Below are positions 37,770-48,619 of a stretch of 64,000 bases of DNA, piece after piece. Position 1 is the first letter of the stretch. Every line of letters starts with the position of its first letter. The notes beneath the pieces are model-generated. The model had not been told where the DNA came from and searched no databases. It saw only the letters and a list, made by a program, of their open reading frames with translations. The DNA is taken from NCBI RefSeq assembly GCF_003696365.1, contig NZ_RFFM01000001.1:372001-436000 (forward strand), given 5' to 3'. The stretch is from Stutzerimonas zhaodongensis. GTDB taxonomy: Bacteria > Pseudomonadota > Gammaproteobacteria > Pseudomonadales > Pseudomonadaceae. The position numbers and the translations under genes are program-made.

Positions 37770-38306
37770 ATGTCGGATACGCCTACGCCTTTTCAGCGAC
37801 TTTTACAGATTGACGCTCGCTGCCGGGCATTGGCCGCTGGGCTGCCTTCGCAGCAAGAGGCCATTCAAACCTGGGCTGGGATAGGTTTCCGGATGGGGGG
37901 CAGATTGTTTGTCGCCCCAATGGGTGAGGTCGGCGAGATATTGCACGAGCCGCGCTATACCTTGTTACCCGGAGTGAAGTCATGGGTGAAAGGCGTTGCA
38001 AACGTCCGTGGCAGATTATTACCAGTCATGGATTTGTGCGGTTATTTGGGGTTGGAGCTTTCACCATTGCGCAAGCAGCGCAGGGTGCTGGTGGTTGACC
38101 ATCAGGACGTGTTTGCAGGGTTGACGGTCGACGAGGTGTTCGGCATGCAGCATTTCCCGGTCGATGCCTTTTCCGAGCAGGTGCCTCCGGTCGAGGCTTC
38201 GATTCAGCCTTTCATTCATGGTGTATTTCAGCGTGAGCAGCCTTGGCTGGTTTTCAGCCCGCACGCGCTTGCCGCTCACCAGACTTTTCTGGATGTGGCG
38301 TACTGA
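37770..38306 (+). CDS. pilI: CheW-like adaptor PilI
   Basis: A 178-aa CheW-domain protein that couples the receptor PilJ to the kinase ChpA. The domain covers most of the protein, with GFRMGGRLFVAPMGEVGEIL, VKGVANVRGRLLPVMDLCGYLG and VLVVDHQDVFAGLTVDEVFGMQ as recognisable blocks. It lies between pilH and pilJ. Confidence 0.95.
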   Translation: MSDTPTPFQRLLQIDARCRALAAGLPSQQEAIQTWAGIGFRMGGRLFVAPMGEVGEILHEPRYTLLPGVKSWVKGVANVRGRLLPVMDLCGYLGLELSPLRKQRRVLVVDHQDVFAGLTVDEVFGMQHFPVDAFSEQVPPVEASIQPFIHGVFQREQPWLVFSPHALAAHQTFLDVAY

Positions 38307-38385
38307 TTTAGGTGAGGTCGGCTGATGCCGGCCTTTTGGTTCTTGGAAGGAAATGTACGGGTGGTCCAGGCGGGGGCCGGGAAAA

Positions 38386-40434
38386 ATGAAAAGACTTAAC
38401 GCGAATGCACTACTGGCAGGGGTACGTAGCAATACGTTGATCGCCGGGCTCTTTATCCTTCTGATCGTGTCCATGGTGCTGTTGTTCGTGAACTTTGCGT
38501 ACATCAATACCCAGGCCGACTATGACAACGAATACATTGGACACGCGGGGGAGCTGCGAGTTCTATCTCAGCGGATCGCGAAGAACGCCGTGGAAGCGGC
38601 TGCTGGTACGCCAGAGGCATTCGACTCGCTGAAAGATGCTCGTAACGACTTCAGTGAGCGCTGGGGATATCTTTCCGGTGGAGACGAGCGCATCGGCTTG
38701 CCAGCGGTGCCTGAGTCGCTGCAGGCTGAAGTGGCTGCCGTTCAGCAGGACTGGGATACGCTGAGGCAGAACACCGACGCCATCCTCGCGAGCGAGCAGA
38801 CAGTATTGTCGTTGCACCAGGTTGCCGCCACCCTTGCCGAAACTATTCCGCAGCTTCAGGTGGAGTACGAGGAAGTTGTCGATATTCTGCTGGAGAGTGG
38901 TGCGCCTGCCGCCCAGGTTTCCGTCGCTCAGCGCCAATCCTTGCTGGCCGAGCGTATTTTGGGTTCGGTTAACAAGGTGCTGTCCGGAGACCAGGATTCG
39001 GTACAGGCCGCTGACATGTTCGGCCGTGATGCCAGCTTGTTCGGTCGCGTCCTCAGCGCAATGCTCGAAGGCAACGAAGCCATGGGCATCAGCCGTGTAA
39101 ACGATGCCGAAGCGCTCGATCGTCTGGCCGCCATTTCCGAACTGTTCCAGTTCGTTTCCGGCTCCGTGGACGAGATTCTCGAGACTTCGCCAGAGCTGTT
39201 CCAGGTACGCGAGTCGTCGAACAGCATCTTCGAGGTTTCACAGACGCTGCTCGACAAGACGTCGGCGTTGACCCAGGGGCTGCAGAGCCGAGCTGATGCA
39301 CGTTACATCAATGCACTGGCCGGATACGTTCTGGGTGCTTTGGCGCTGGCCTCGATCCTGCTTATCGGTTTGGTCATGGTTCAGGAAACGCGCCGCCGGT
39401 TGAGTGAGACAGCGGAAAAGAACGAGCGTAACCAGACAGCAATTCTGCGTCTGCTGGACGAAATTGGCGACCTTGCTGATGGTGACCTTACAGTGGCCGC
39501 AACGGTAACCGAAGATTTCACCGGCGCCATCGCTGACTCGATCAACTACTCCATCGACCAACTGCGCGATCTGGTCGAAACGATCAACCAGACTGCAGTA
39601 CAGGTGTCGGGAGCTGCCCAGGAAACCCAGGCCACCGCTATGCATCTTGCTGAGGCTTCCGAACACCAGGCCCAGGAAATTGCAGGAGCCTCCGCGGCGA
39701 TCAATGAAATGGCCGTGTCGATCGACCAGGTATCTGCAAACGCGGCCGAGTCGTCGGCGGTAGCAGAACGCTCCGTTGCGATTGCCAACAAGGGTAACGA
39801 GGTGGTGCACAACACCATCACCGGCATGGATAACATTCGGGAACAGATCCAGGACACCTCCAAGCGAATCAAGCGTCTCGGTGAATCGTCTCAGGAGATC
39901 GGTGACATCGTCAGCCTCATTAACGACATTGCCGACCAGACCAACATCCTTGCACTGAATGCTGCGATCCAAGCTTCCATGGCCGGTGACGCTGGTCGTG
40001 GCTTCGCAGTGGTAGCGGACGAGGTTCAGCGCCTCGCAGAACGCTCATCCGCTGCGACCAAACAGATCGAGGCGCTGGTTAAGACCATTCAGACCGACAC
40101 CAACGAGGCGGTCATCTCGATGGAGCAGACCACTTCGGAAGTGGTGCGTGGTGCACGTCTGGCGCAGGATGCGGGTGTAGCACTGGAAGAGATCGAGAAG
40201 GTATCGAAGAGCCTCGCAGCGCTCATCCAGAACATCTCCAACGCGGCACGTCAGCAGGCATCGTCGGCGGGCCACATCTCTAACACGATGAACGTCATTC
40301 AGGAGATCACCTCGCAAACCTCCTCGGGCACCACTGCTACCGCGAAAAGCATTGGTAATCTCGCGAAGATGGCCAACGAGATGCGTCATTCGGTGTCCGG
40401 CTTTACCTTGCCGGATACGCAGGACCAGGCTTGA
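38386..40434 (+). CDS. pilJ: Type IV pili methyl-accepting chemoreceptor PilJ
   Basis: Membrane receptor of the Pil-Chp pathway, implicated in sensing surface contact and pilin. The product is 682 aa from [16 protein letters not shown] (38386), equal to the P. aeruginosa protein; the track upstream to 38353 is non-conserved. TM1 is near residues 17-40, with a PilJ-type periplasmic domain between ([20 protein letters not shown]; a second block near 165-220 with [16 protein letters not shown]). TM2 is near 310-335, then HAMP-like sequence and the signalling domain with the hairpin tip [20 protein letters not shown]. Methylation-site Glu/Gln pairs are not resolved here. Confidence 0.97.
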   Translation: MKRLNANALLAGVRSNTLIAGLFILLIVSMVLLFVNFAYINTQADYDNEYIGHAGELRVLSQRIAKNAVEAAAGTPEAFDSLKDARNDFSERWGYLSGGDERIGLPAVPESLQAEVAAVQQDWDTLRQNTDAILASEQTVLSLHQVAATLAETIPQLQVEYEEVVDILLESGAPAAQVSVAQRQSLLAERILGSVNKVLSGDQDSVQAADMFGRDASLFGRVLSAMLEGNEAMGISRVNDAEALDRLAAISELFQFVSGSVDEILETSPELFQVRESSNSIFEVSQTLLDKTSALTQGLQSRADARYINALAGYVLGALALASILLIGLVMVQETRRRLSETAEKNERNQTAILRLLDEIGDLADGDLTVAATVTEDFTGAIADSINYSIDQLRDLVETINQTAVQVSGAAQETQATAMHLAEASEHQAQEIAGASAAINEMAVSIDQVSANAAESSAVAERSVAIANKGNEVVHNTITGMDNIREQIQDTSKRIKRLGESSQEIGDIVSLINDIADQTNILALNAAIQASMAGDAGRGFAVVADEVQRLAERSSAATKQIEALVKTIQTDTNEAVISMEQTTSEVVRGARLAQDAGVALEEIEKVSKSLAALIQNISNAARQQASSAGHISNTMNVIQEITSQTSSGTTATAKSIGNLAKMANEMRHSVSGFTLPDTQDQA

Positions 40435-40472
40435 TTGAGCACGGCGGCTGGTAACGGCTGCCGTGGAAGTTC

Positions 40473-41360
40473 ATGAGCAAGGGGCAGGACATGCAGCCAG
40501 GCGTTGAGTGGGCACTTAGACCCTTGGCTGAAATGTCGTCGGCGGAATTTAGCGAGTGGCAGGCCTTACTGGAAGAACGTTCTGGCATGGTCGTTACCGA
40601 GCAGCGGCGTTCGTTCTTGCAGGCCAACCTGAGTAGCCGGATGCGCGAGGTCGGTGCGGCAGATTATTCCAGCTATTACCGTCAGGTCACCGATGGGGTT
40701 CGTGGCGCTGTGGAATGGTCGACTCTGATGGATCGGCTGACCGTACAAGAGACACGTTTTTTCCGTCATCCACCTTCGTTCGCGCTGCTGTCCAGCTATA
40801 TGCAACAACGTTGTGAGTCTCGCCAGGTCGATAAACCCTGGTCGCTGTGGAGTGTCGGCTGCGCGAGTGGCGAAGAAACATATTCGTTGGCGATCTCCGC
40901 AGCCGAGGTGCTTCAACGCTTTGGTGGCGAAGCGCAGCAGTTCGGAGTGATTGGCACCGATATCAGCCTTAGTGCGTTGAGTCGCTCTCGTGATGGTCAC
41001 TACAGTTCCCGAAGGCTCGAGCAGCTGAACCCCGAGTTACGTGAGCGTTATTTTCAACCGGGGCCGGATGACCGACTCCAAGTGATATCCAGTCTGGCTG
41101 CACGGGTGTGCTTTGCCAGGCTTAACGTGCTGGAGCTGGCCGGTGCGCCAATGTCCGATATGGACGTCATTTTTTGTCAGAACCTGTTGATCTACTTTCG
41201 TCGCTGGCGTCGCCGCGAAATCCTCAATCGCCTAGCCGAGCGGCTGGCACCGGGGGGGTTGCTGGTGATCGGTGCAGGTGAGGTGGTCGGCTGGCAGCAT
41301 CCGGATCTGACTCCGGTTGCTGATAGTCAGGTTCTGGCCTTTACCCGGAAATGTTTATGA
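40473..41360 (+). CDS. pilK: CheR-like protein methyltransferase PilK
   Basis: SAM-dependent methyltransferase that methylates PilJ. The 295-aa protein has the CheR N-terminal helical region (MSSAEFSEWQALLEERSGMVV) and the methyltransferase domain with VGCASGEETYSLAI (SAM loop) and the late MDVIFCQNLLIYF segment. ATG at 40473 is the ORF start; ATG at 40491 has a better AAGGGG site and gives 289 aa, so the start is uncertain. It ends inside the reading frame that leads into chpA, 11 bp before the preferred chpA start. Confidence 0.93.
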   Translation: MSKGQDMQPGVEWALRPLAEMSSAEFSEWQALLEERSGMVVTEQRRSFLQANLSSRMREVGAADYSSYYRQVTDGVRGAVEWSTLMDRLTVQETRFFRHPPSFALLSSYMQQRCESRQVDKPWSLWSVGCASGEETYSLAISAAEVLQRFGGEAQQFGVIGTDISLSALSRSRDGHYSSRRLEQLNPELRERYFQPGPDDRLQVISSLAARVCFARLNVLELAGAPMSDMDVIFCQNLLIYFRRWRRREILNRLAERLAPGGLLVIGAGEVVGWQHPDLTPVADSQVLAFTRKCL

Positions 41361-41371
41361 GCGGAGTCGCT

Positions 41372-44300
41372 ATGGGTGATCGGCACGATTATGTCGCCCT
41401 GGAGTGGGTGAAGGGCGAGATTGCCGAAACGCTTAAGCAGGCGCGGCAGGCCCTGGAAGCGTTCGTCGAAAACCCGCAAGACTCGACGCGGATGCGCTTC
41501 TGCATGACTTACGTCCATCAGGTGCACGGCACCTTGCAGATGGTCGAATTCTACGGCGCTGCGTTGCTCGCGGAAGAAATGGAACAGCTCGCCCGGGCGC
41601 TTCTAGAGGATAATGTCGCTAGCCAGTCTGAAGCGCTTGAAGTGCTCATGCAGGCCATTCTGCAGATGCCCGTATATCTGGATCGCATCCAGAGCGCCCG
41701 TCGCGATCTCCCCATGGTTGTATTGCCGCTGCTAAATGACCTGCGCGCGGCCCGTGGGGAGAAGCTGTTGTCGGAAACCAGCCTGTTCTCCCCCAACATG
41801 TCGTCACGGACTCCCGCGCTATCGGGGGAGTTTCTGGCGCAGCGGCAGACCGCGGATCTTCCCGGACTGCTCCGCAAGCTACGGCAGATGCTTCAGGTTG
41901 CGTTGGTTGGCGTTATCCGTAATCAAGACATGGCCACCAACCTTGGTTACATGGCCCGGGTTTTTGCGCGTCTTGAGATGCTCTGCAAGGATGCGCCACT
42001 GGGCGCGCTATGGCAGGTTGCGTCCGGCGTAGTCGAGGGGCTCGCCAGTGGGGCCGTGGCCAATAGCACCACGGTCAAGAACCTGTTGCGCCAGGTGGAT
42101 AAGGAGCTGAAGCGGCTCGTCACCCAGGGGGCCGAGGGAATCAACCAGGCAGCCCCTGACGAACTGACGAAAAATCTGCTCTTCTACGTGGCGAAGGCGC
42201 CCACCCAGTCGCCGCGTATCCAGGCGTTGAAGGCCGAATACAGCCTGGATGAAGCGCTGCCTGACAGCACCGTGGTCGATGAGGAGCGCGCCCAGCTAGC
42301 CGGGCCTGATCGTGGCGCCATGCGCTCGGTTGTCGCTGCACTGTGCGAAGAATTGGTAAGGGTAAAAGACAGTCTGGACCTTTTCGTTCGTAGCGACCGT
42401 ATGGGCTTCGCGGAGCTTGCAGCGCTTCAGCCGCCGCTCAAGCAGATTGCCGACACGCTTGCTGTGCTGGGGTTTGGACAACCGCGACGCATTATCCTTG
42501 ACCAGATCAGCTTGGTCGAAACTCTGGCGACCGGTCAGCAGCAGCCCGACGACGCGGCGTTGATGGATGTTGCCGGTGCATTGTTGTATGTCGAGGCTAC
42601 TCTGGCAGGGATGGTGGGCGGTACTACCGAGGAGCGCAGCGAGGAAAGTCATCTTCCGACTACCGACGTTGCGCAAATCCATCGCCTGGTCATCCGTGAG
42701 GCGCGTACCGGTCTCGAACAGGCCAAGGACGCAATCATCGAATTCATTGCCTCCCAATGGAATCACCAGCATCTCGCTCGTGTACCGGAACTCCTGACCC
42801 AATCCCGGGGCGGTCTTGCGATGGTTCCGCTGGCGCGTGCTGCAGGCTTGCTAGATGCCTGCAACCGCTATATCCAGGAACAGCTGCTCGATAAGCAGGC
42901 AATTCCTGACTGGCAAAGTTTGGATACCCTGGCCGACGCGATAACCAGCGTCGAATACTATCTCGAGCGCCTCAGTGAAGACTGCGGGTCGCAAGGTGAT
43001 CTTATCCTCGATGTCGCAGAGGAAAGCTTGCAAGCCTTGGGTTACCCCCTAGGTGGCCAGCCGACATCCGACAGTGAAGCATCCCTCGCCGATACGGATG
43101 TCCAACTATGCGATCCGCTTGATGAAATCGAAGTGCTGCTGCCGGAGCTCGAACCGGTCTCCGCAAACGCAACTGAGTCTGTGCAGTTTTCTGGCCCAGA
43201 AGAAGTCGCCCCAGTAGATCCGTCTGACCTGCCTGATGCTGAAATAACAGTAGATTTGGGCGACGACCTGCTCGTTGAACCCGTTGATCAGGTAGACGAG
43301 TTCCAGGCGGCCGAATGGCCTGGCGAAGCGCTTGAGCTTTCAGAGCCGGAGGCTGTGCCAGAATCGGCTGGCGAACCTGAAGAGTTAGCAACTCTCGCCG
43401 AAGAGCTGCCAGTTGAAGATTCGCTCAGCTACGCAGTGGACTGGAGCGAAGCTGAAATGGCCGAGCTCGACATGCCAGAGGTATCGCTCCCTGAGCCGAT
43501 GGAGCAGCCGGCTGCCAGCGAGCCTGCCTTGACGTTGGAAGATGTCATGGCCACGCCTGTCGTCTCGATCAACCCACCAGCGCGTGATGTTCCACCTAGC
43601 ATTCTGCCCCCGCCTGCCGACGAAGAGCCCGTCGACGACGACCTGCTTGAAGTTTTCATCGAGGAAGCGGCTGAGGTTCTCGAAACCATTGGTGAATTCC
43701 TGCCTCGGTGGTGCCTGGATACTTCCGACAAGGGTTCTCTTGGCGAGGTTCGCCGAGCCTTTCATACGCTTAAGGGCAGCGGGCGCATGGTGCGAGCGCT
43801 GGTCATCGGCGAACTCGCCTGGTCGGTTGAAAATCTGCTCAATCGAGTACTTGATCGGAGTATCGAGCCGAGTGATCCGGTCAAGAGCCTAATCAATGAT
43901 GTAGTCGCATTGATGCCCTCGCTGGTCGAGGAGTTTGCAGCCAAGGCGCAGCGTCAACGTGATGATGTTGATCGTCTGGCTGCCAATGCCCATGCATTGG
44001 CCAAGGGGCTGCCGACAGATCCCGATCCGCGGGGCGGTGTCGAGCCCGAGAAGCCAGTTCAGGAAGAGCCGGCAGAGGACGTCATGGATCCTCAGTTGCT
44101 TGAGATCTTCCGTAACGAAGCCGAATCACATCTGTCGGCTCTGGTAGATTTCCTCGCCGATTGCGCCCAGCGTCTTCCGCAGCCCGTCACTGATTCCCTG
44201 CAGCGTGCTCTGCATACCCTTAAGGGGAGCGCGCACATGGCCGGGATACTGCCGATGGCAGAGATCGCCACGCCGCTTGAGAAGATGGTCAAGGAGTTCA

Positions 44301-47300
44301 AGGCCAATCTGATACCTATGGATCTAGCCGAGGCAGAGCTTCTGCATGGCGCTGAACAGCTCCTGCGTCGAGGGATGGAGAACCTGGACCATCAACCGCT
44401 AGCGCCCATCGAGGGCGCCGACGAGCTCATTGCACGAGTTCATGCGCTGCACGATGCCCGTCTGGCTCATGCGGGCGAGCGTAGCGAAAGCGAGCTTGGC
44501 GAGCCGCGCGACCCCGGGATGATTTCGCTGTTTCTGTCGGAAGGCATGAACATCCTGCTGGACGCCGAAGACCTCTTGCATAGCTGGCGGGAACACCCGG
44601 CAGAGCGTCAGGAGCTCACGGCCCTCCTGGAGGAACTGACCACGCTCGGTCTCGGCGCTCAGATGGCTGATCTGCCTCAGATCGACGCGCTGTGCCAGGT
44701 TCTGCTGAAACTTTATGCGGTCGTGCAGGAAGGTCGCCTTGCAGTCAGTGGGCGCTTTTTCGATGACGTCGAGCAGGGACATGAAGCGCTGGTCGGGATG
44801 ATGGATCAGGTTGCGGCCGGGCTTCAGGTTACCGGCCAACCAGAGCTGGTAGAGCGTCTTGAAGAACTCCTGGCCGAGGCACTCGATCCATTGTCCTTCG
44901 AGTTGCCGGTCGATGATCCGCAAGCTGAGATGGTTAGCGCTGGTGCCGCTGAGGCCTTCGATACTATCGTTGAAGCCGAAGCCGAAGCCGAAGCCGAAGC
45001 CGAAGCCGAAGCCGAAGCCGAAGCCTGGTCGATCGAAAGCACTCAAGAGCAGGTTGAGCTGAATGATCTAGACGAAGAAATGGTCGAGATTTTTCTCGAC
45101 GAGGCCGTCGATCTTCTCGAAAGTGCGGGCGCTGCACTGGATCGCTGGCTGAACGATCCGTCCAACCAGTTGGCGCTTTCGGCGCTGTTGCGTGACTTGC
45201 ACACCCTCAAGGGCGGGGCACGGATGGCTGAAATCCGGCCGATCGGTGATCTGTCTCACGAGCTGGAAACTCTTTATGAAGGGTTGTCAGACGGCCGTTA
45301 CACGCATACCGATGATCTGGCGGCACTTCTGTTGCGCAGCCATGATCAGCTCGCTGTCCAGCTCGAGCAGCTACAGGCTCACCGGCCAATGGATCCTGCA
45401 GCTAAGTTGATCGCTCTCATAAAGGCCTACCGTCAAGGTGGCAATCCGGTCTTCGAGAACCATGCTGCGGTGCCTGATGATCTGATACTTGCACATGACG
45501 ATACGCCGTCTGCCGTAGACGCTGTTGAATCCTATGAGTTACAGAGCTCGATTGATGAGACGTCGGTTTCTCTCGACGTAGATGTGCAGACCGAGTTCGA
45601 AACAAATACAGCGGATGAGCTTGATCCGGACGAGCTTGAAGATGACGTGCCGAGCGAGGTAACACTTAGCTCGGCCGAGTTCCTTGATCAAGACACGGCT
45701 CAGCTTGCAGATAGTACCGATGACCTCGAGCAAGCCGATGCCTCCAGTGCGCAAGTGCAGTCAGCGATGGCAGATACGGCGCCAGACGAGACCGGCGGTT
45801 TTGATACCCGAGATCCAGAGCTGGTAGAGATTTTTCTGGAAGAAGGCTTCGACATCATGGAGCGTGCGAGCGCTTCGCTTCAGCGCTGGGTTGATGATGT
45901 CGACAACAGTTTCGAGATCGAAGCGCTCCAACGGGATCTGCATACGCTCAAGGGCGGTGCGCGAATGGCTGACATTCGCGAAATCGGTGATCTTGCCCAT
46001 GAGTTGGAGTTCCTCTATGAGGGGCTATGCGCAGGTAGCTATCGGGCCAGCCCGATGTTGTTCGGGCTGTTGCAGACATGCCACGACCGGCTGGCAGCAA
46101 TGCTTGACGCAGTGCGGGACAACCGCGAGCTTCCCGGCGGTGAGGATCTGATCGCAACCATCAGGCACTTTCGAGCGAATCCGGACGAACAGCTGAGCAT
46201 GCCCAGCAGCGTTGCCTTGAAGGCCGCGCAGGACGCCGCACAGGATTCGGCCGAAGCGGAGATTCTGGACATCTTCGTCGAAGAGGCTGATGACCTGCTT
46301 GAGGATATGGAGGCCGCCTTGGGGCGGTGGGAAGCCACGCGTGATGGCGCGGGCCCTCTCGTCGACATGATGCGTGTATTGCATACGCTGAAAGGCGGCG
46401 CCCGCCTGGCGGCCCAGGGCCGTCTTGGAGACATGGCCCACGATCTTGAGCAGCGTCTGGGTGAAGCCCAAATGCAAGGTGGGGCATGGACCGACAGCCT
46501 GTTCCTGGATGTTCAGGGTGGGTACGACGCACTGCTCAAGGAAGTCGAGTCGATGCGCTCGCGGCTGGCAACCGAGCCGCAAGACGAATCCATCGATCAG
46601 GAGCCGAACGAGCCTGTTTCGGAGGCGCCGGCCGTGTCCTCCGTGATTGAGCTTGAGACGCCAATCGTGGCGGCTAGCGTTCAATCCCCAACGGCAAATA
46701 CCCCCGCCAAGGTGCTGCCCTTCATCCGTCGTGCCGAGCAGGCAGCGCTGGATGCGGCCTCTCGACGGGCGCCGCAAGAGTTGGTCAAGGTGCCTGCTGA
46801 TCTTCTGGAGGGGTTGGTCAACCTGGCAGGGGAAACGTCGATTTTCCGCGGGCGAGTCGAGCAGCAAGTTAGTGATGTCGGCTTTACCCTCGGGGAAATG
46901 GAGGCCACGATCGAGCGGGTGCGTGACCAGTTGCGGCGTCTGGACACCGAGACCCAGGCGCAGATTCTCAGCCGCTACCAGGCTGAGGCAGAGCGCGCGG
47001 GATACGACGATTTCGATCCATTGGAGATGGACCGCCACTCTCAGCTTCAGCAACTTTCGCGCGCCTTGTTCGAATCGGCGTCTGACCTTCTGGACCTCAA
47101 GGAAACGCTCGCGGCGCGCAACCGTGACGCGGAAACGCTGTTGCTACAGCAGGCTCGGGTTAACACGGAGCTTCAGGAAGGCCTCATGCGCACGCGCATG
47201 GTGCCGTTCGATCGTCTTGTGCCGCGCTTGCGCCGGATCGTTCGTCAGGTCGCTAGTGAGCTGGGCAAGCAGGTCGAGTTTCATGTCGGCAACGCTACTG

Positions 47301-48619
47301 GGGAGATGGACCGTAGCGTGCTGGAACGCATCGTTGCGCCGCTTGAACATATGCTGCGCAATGCGGTGGACCACGGCATCGAAGCGACGGCTACACGAGT
47401 GGCGTCAGGCAAGCCCGAACAGGGCAACATCCGCCTGGACTTGAGCCGTGAAGGCGGGGACATCGTTCTGGCATTGAGCGATGACGGGGCGGGGATCAAT
47501 CTGCAAGCCGTTCGCCGCAAAGCGGTCGAGCGCGGGTTGATGCTGCCCGGCAGTGATCTGTCGGACCATGAGGTGCTGCAGTTCATCCTCGAGGCCGGAT
47601 TCTCGACAGCCGAGAAGGTCACCCAGATTTCCGGCCGCGGGGTGGGAATGGACGTGGTGCATTCCGAGGTCAAGCAGCTTGGCGGTTCGATGAGCATCGA
47701 GTCGACGCTTGGCGCTGGTACGCGTTTCTTGATCCGCTTGCCGTTCACCGTGTCGGTCAACCGTGCTCTGATGGTCTACTCGGGCGAGGATCTTTACGCG
47801 ATCCCTTTGAATACCATTGAGGGTATCGTCCGGGTCTCGCCATACGAATTGGAGGCCTACTATCAGCCTGGCGCTTCTCGCTTCGAGTATGCGGGCCAGA
47901 CCTATGAGCTGCGTTATCTTGGCGAGCTGCTGAACAATGGACAACGGCCAAAGCTGGTTGGCCAGAGCTTGCCTCTTCCGGTGATCCTCGTACGATCCAA
48001 CGAGCACAGCGTGGCGGTGCAGGTCGATAGCCTTGCCGGCTCGCGTGAAATCGTGGTGAAGAGCCTCGGCCCACAATTTGCCACAGTACCCGGGATTTCC
48101 GGCGCCACCATTCTTGGTGACGGCCGTGTGGTGGTAATTCTCGATCTGCTCGCAACCATTCGCGTGCTGCACGCACATCTGCTCACACAGCAGCAACCGT
48201 TGCGCCTGCTTGGTCATGAAGAGCCCGCCGAAGTTGAAGTCGATCGACCGACACTTGTCATGGTGGTGGATGACTCGGTAACGGTTCGCAAGGTGACCAG
48301 CCGTTTGCTCGAGCGCAACGGTATGAACGTGCTGACAGCCAAGGATGGTGTCGACGCAATTACTCAGCTGCAGGAGCGCAAGCCGGACGTCATGCTTCTG
48401 GACATCGAAATGCCCCGCATGGACGGCTTCGAAGTCGCAACTCTCGTTCGTCATGACGAGCATCTGAAGGGTCTGCCGATCATCATGATTACCTCGCGGA
48501 CCGGCGAGAAGCACCGAGATCGGGCGATGTCCATCGGTGTGAACGAATACCTCGGAAAACCCTACCAGGAGTCGCTGCTGCTGGAGACGATTCAACAACT
48601 GGTCAAACGCCATGAGTGA
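41372..48619 (+). CDS. chpA: Hybrid chemotaxis kinase ChpA
   Basis: Central histidine kinase of the Pil-Chp system, 2415 aa from MGDRHDYVALEWVKGEIAET (41372); ATGs at 41351 and 41357 are seven and five codons earlier. It carries many Xpt domains: motif histidines at H49 (degenerate HQVHGT), H798, H948, H1277, H1524 and H1671 (HTLKGS/HTLKGG), and variants at T476/S478 (TQSRGG) and T1090 (TTLGLG). P. aeruginosa ChpA has eight Xpt domains, six Hpt plus Spt and Tpt, which this matches. The CheA core follows: dimerisation (about 1800-1940), HATPase with N box at about N1997, DDGAG (about 2035) and GRGVGMDVV (about 2088), then CheW (2150-2270). The C-terminal receiver has D2300/D2301, acceptor D2344 and K2396. 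An (EA)9 run lies at residues 1201-1218. Confidence 0.97.
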   Translation: MGDRHDYVALEWVKGEIAETLKQARQALEAFVENPQDSTRMRFCMTYVHQVHGTLQMVEFYGAALLAEEMEQLARALLEDNVASQSEALEVLMQAILQMPVYLDRIQSARRDLPMVVLPLLNDLRAARGEKLLSETSLFSPNMSSRTPALSGEFLAQRQTADLPGLLRKLRQMLQVALVGVIRNQDMATNLGYMARVFARLEMLCKDAPLGALWQVASGVVEGLASGAVANSTTVKNLLRQVDKELKRLVTQGAEGINQAAPDELTKNLLFYVAKAPTQSPRIQALKAEYSLDEALPDSTVVDEERAQLAGPDRGAMRSVVAALCEELVRVKDSLDLFVRSDRMGFAELAALQPPLKQIADTLAVLGFGQPRRIILDQISLVETLATGQQQPDDAALMDVAGALLYVEATLAGMVGGTTEERSEESHLPTTDVAQIHRLVIREARTGLEQAKDAIIEFIASQWNHQHLARVPELLTQSRGGLAMVPLARAAGLLDACNRYIQEQLLDKQAIPDWQSLDTLADAITSVEYYLERLSEDCGSQGDLILDVAEESLQALGYPLGGQPTSDSEASLADTDVQLCDPLDEIEVLLPELEPVSANATESVQFSGPEEVAPVDPSDLPDAEITVDLGDDLLVEPVDQVDEFQAAEWPGEALELSEPEAVPESAGEPEELATLAEELPVEDSLSYAVDWSEAEMAELDMPEVSLPEPMEQPAASEPALTLEDVMATPVVSINPPARDVPPSILPPPADEEPVDDDLLEVFIEEAAEVLETIGEFLPRWCLDTSDKGSLGEVRRAFHTLKGSGRMVRALVIGELAWSVENLLNRVLDRSIEPSDPVKSLINDVVALMPSLVEEFAAKAQRQRDDVDRLAANAHALAKGLPTDPDPRGGVEPEKPVQEEPAEDVMDPQLLEIFRNEAESHLSALVDFLADCAQRLPQPVTDSLQRALHTLKGSAHMAGILPMAEIATPLEKMVKEFKANLIPMDLAEAELLHGAEQLLRRGMENLDHQPLAPIEGADELIARVHALHDARLAHAGERSESELGEPRDPGMISLFLSEGMNILLDAEDLLHSWREHPAERQELTALLEELTTLGLGAQMADLPQIDALCQVLLKLYAVVQEGRLAVSGRFFDDVEQGHEALVGMMDQVAAGLQVTGQPELVERLEELLAEALDPLSFELPVDDPQAEMVSAGAAEAFDTIVEAEAEAEAEAEAEAEAEAWSIESTQEQVELNDLDEEMVEIFLDEAVDLLESAGAALDRWLNDPSNQLALSALLRDLHTLKGGARMAEIRPIGDLSHELETLYEGLSDGRYTHTDDLAALLLRSHDQLAVQLEQLQAHRPMDPAAKLIALIKAYRQGGNPVFENHAAVPDDLILAHDDTPSAVDAVESYELQSSIDETSVSLDVDVQTEFETNTADELDPDELEDDVPSEVTLSSAEFLDQDTAQLADSTDDLEQADASSAQVQSAMADTAPDETGGFDTRDPELVEIFLEEGFDIMERASASLQRWVDDVDNSFEIEALQRDLHTLKGGARMADIREIGDLAHELEFLYEGLCAGSYRASPMLFGLLQTCHDRLAAMLDAVRDNRELPGGEDLIATIRHFRANPDEQLSMPSSVALKAAQDAAQDSAEAEILDIFVEEADDLLEDMEAALGRWEATRDGAGPLVDMMRVLHTLKGGARLAAQGRLGDMAHDLEQRLGEAQMQGGAWTDSLFLDVQGGYDALLKEVESMRSRLATEPQDESIDQEPNEPVSEAPAVSSVIELETPIVAASVQSPTANTPAKVLPFIRRAEQAALDAASRRAPQELVKVPADLLEGLVNLAGETSIFRGRVEQQVSDVGFTLGEMEATIERVRDQLRRLDTETQAQILSRYQAEAERAGYDDFDPLEMDRHSQLQQLSRALFESASDLLDLKETLAARNRDAETLLLQQARVNTELQEGLMRTRMVPFDRLVPRLRRIVRQVASELGKQVEFHVGNATGEMDRSVLERIVAPLEHMLRNAVDHGIEATATRVASGKPEQGNIRLDLSREGGDIVLALSDDGAGINLQAVRRKAVERGLMLPGSDLSDHEVLQFILEAGFSTAEKVTQISGRGVGMDVVHSEVKQLGGSMSIESTLGAGTRFLIRLPFTVSVNRALMVYSGEDLYAIPLNTIEGIVRVSPYELEAYYQPGASRFEYAGQTYELRYLGELLNNGQRPKLVGQSLPLPVILVRSNEHSVAVQVDSLAGSREIVVKSLGPQFATVPGISGATILGDGRVVVILDLLATIRVLHAHLLTQQQPLRLLGHEEPAEVEVDRPTLVMVVDDSVTVRKVTSRLLERNGMNVLTAKDGVDAITQLQERKPDVMLLDIEMPRMDGFEVATLVRHDEHLKGLPIIMITSRTGEKHRDRAMSIGVNEYLGKPYQESLLLETIQQLVKRHE
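44972..45025 (+). repeat. GAAGCC hexanucleotide tandem repeat inside chpA
   Basis: Nine perfect copies of GAAGCC (54 bp) encode nine Glu-Ala pairs in the linker between the Tpt-like (T1090) and H1277 phosphotransfer domains. The unit is 6 bp, so copy-number changes keep the reading frame and only alter linker length. Confidence 0.95.

Noticed and set aside
44972-45025. Tandem repeat considered as a CRISPR-like array
   Set aside because: The units are contiguous with no spacers and are translated as Glu-Ala pairs inside chpA.
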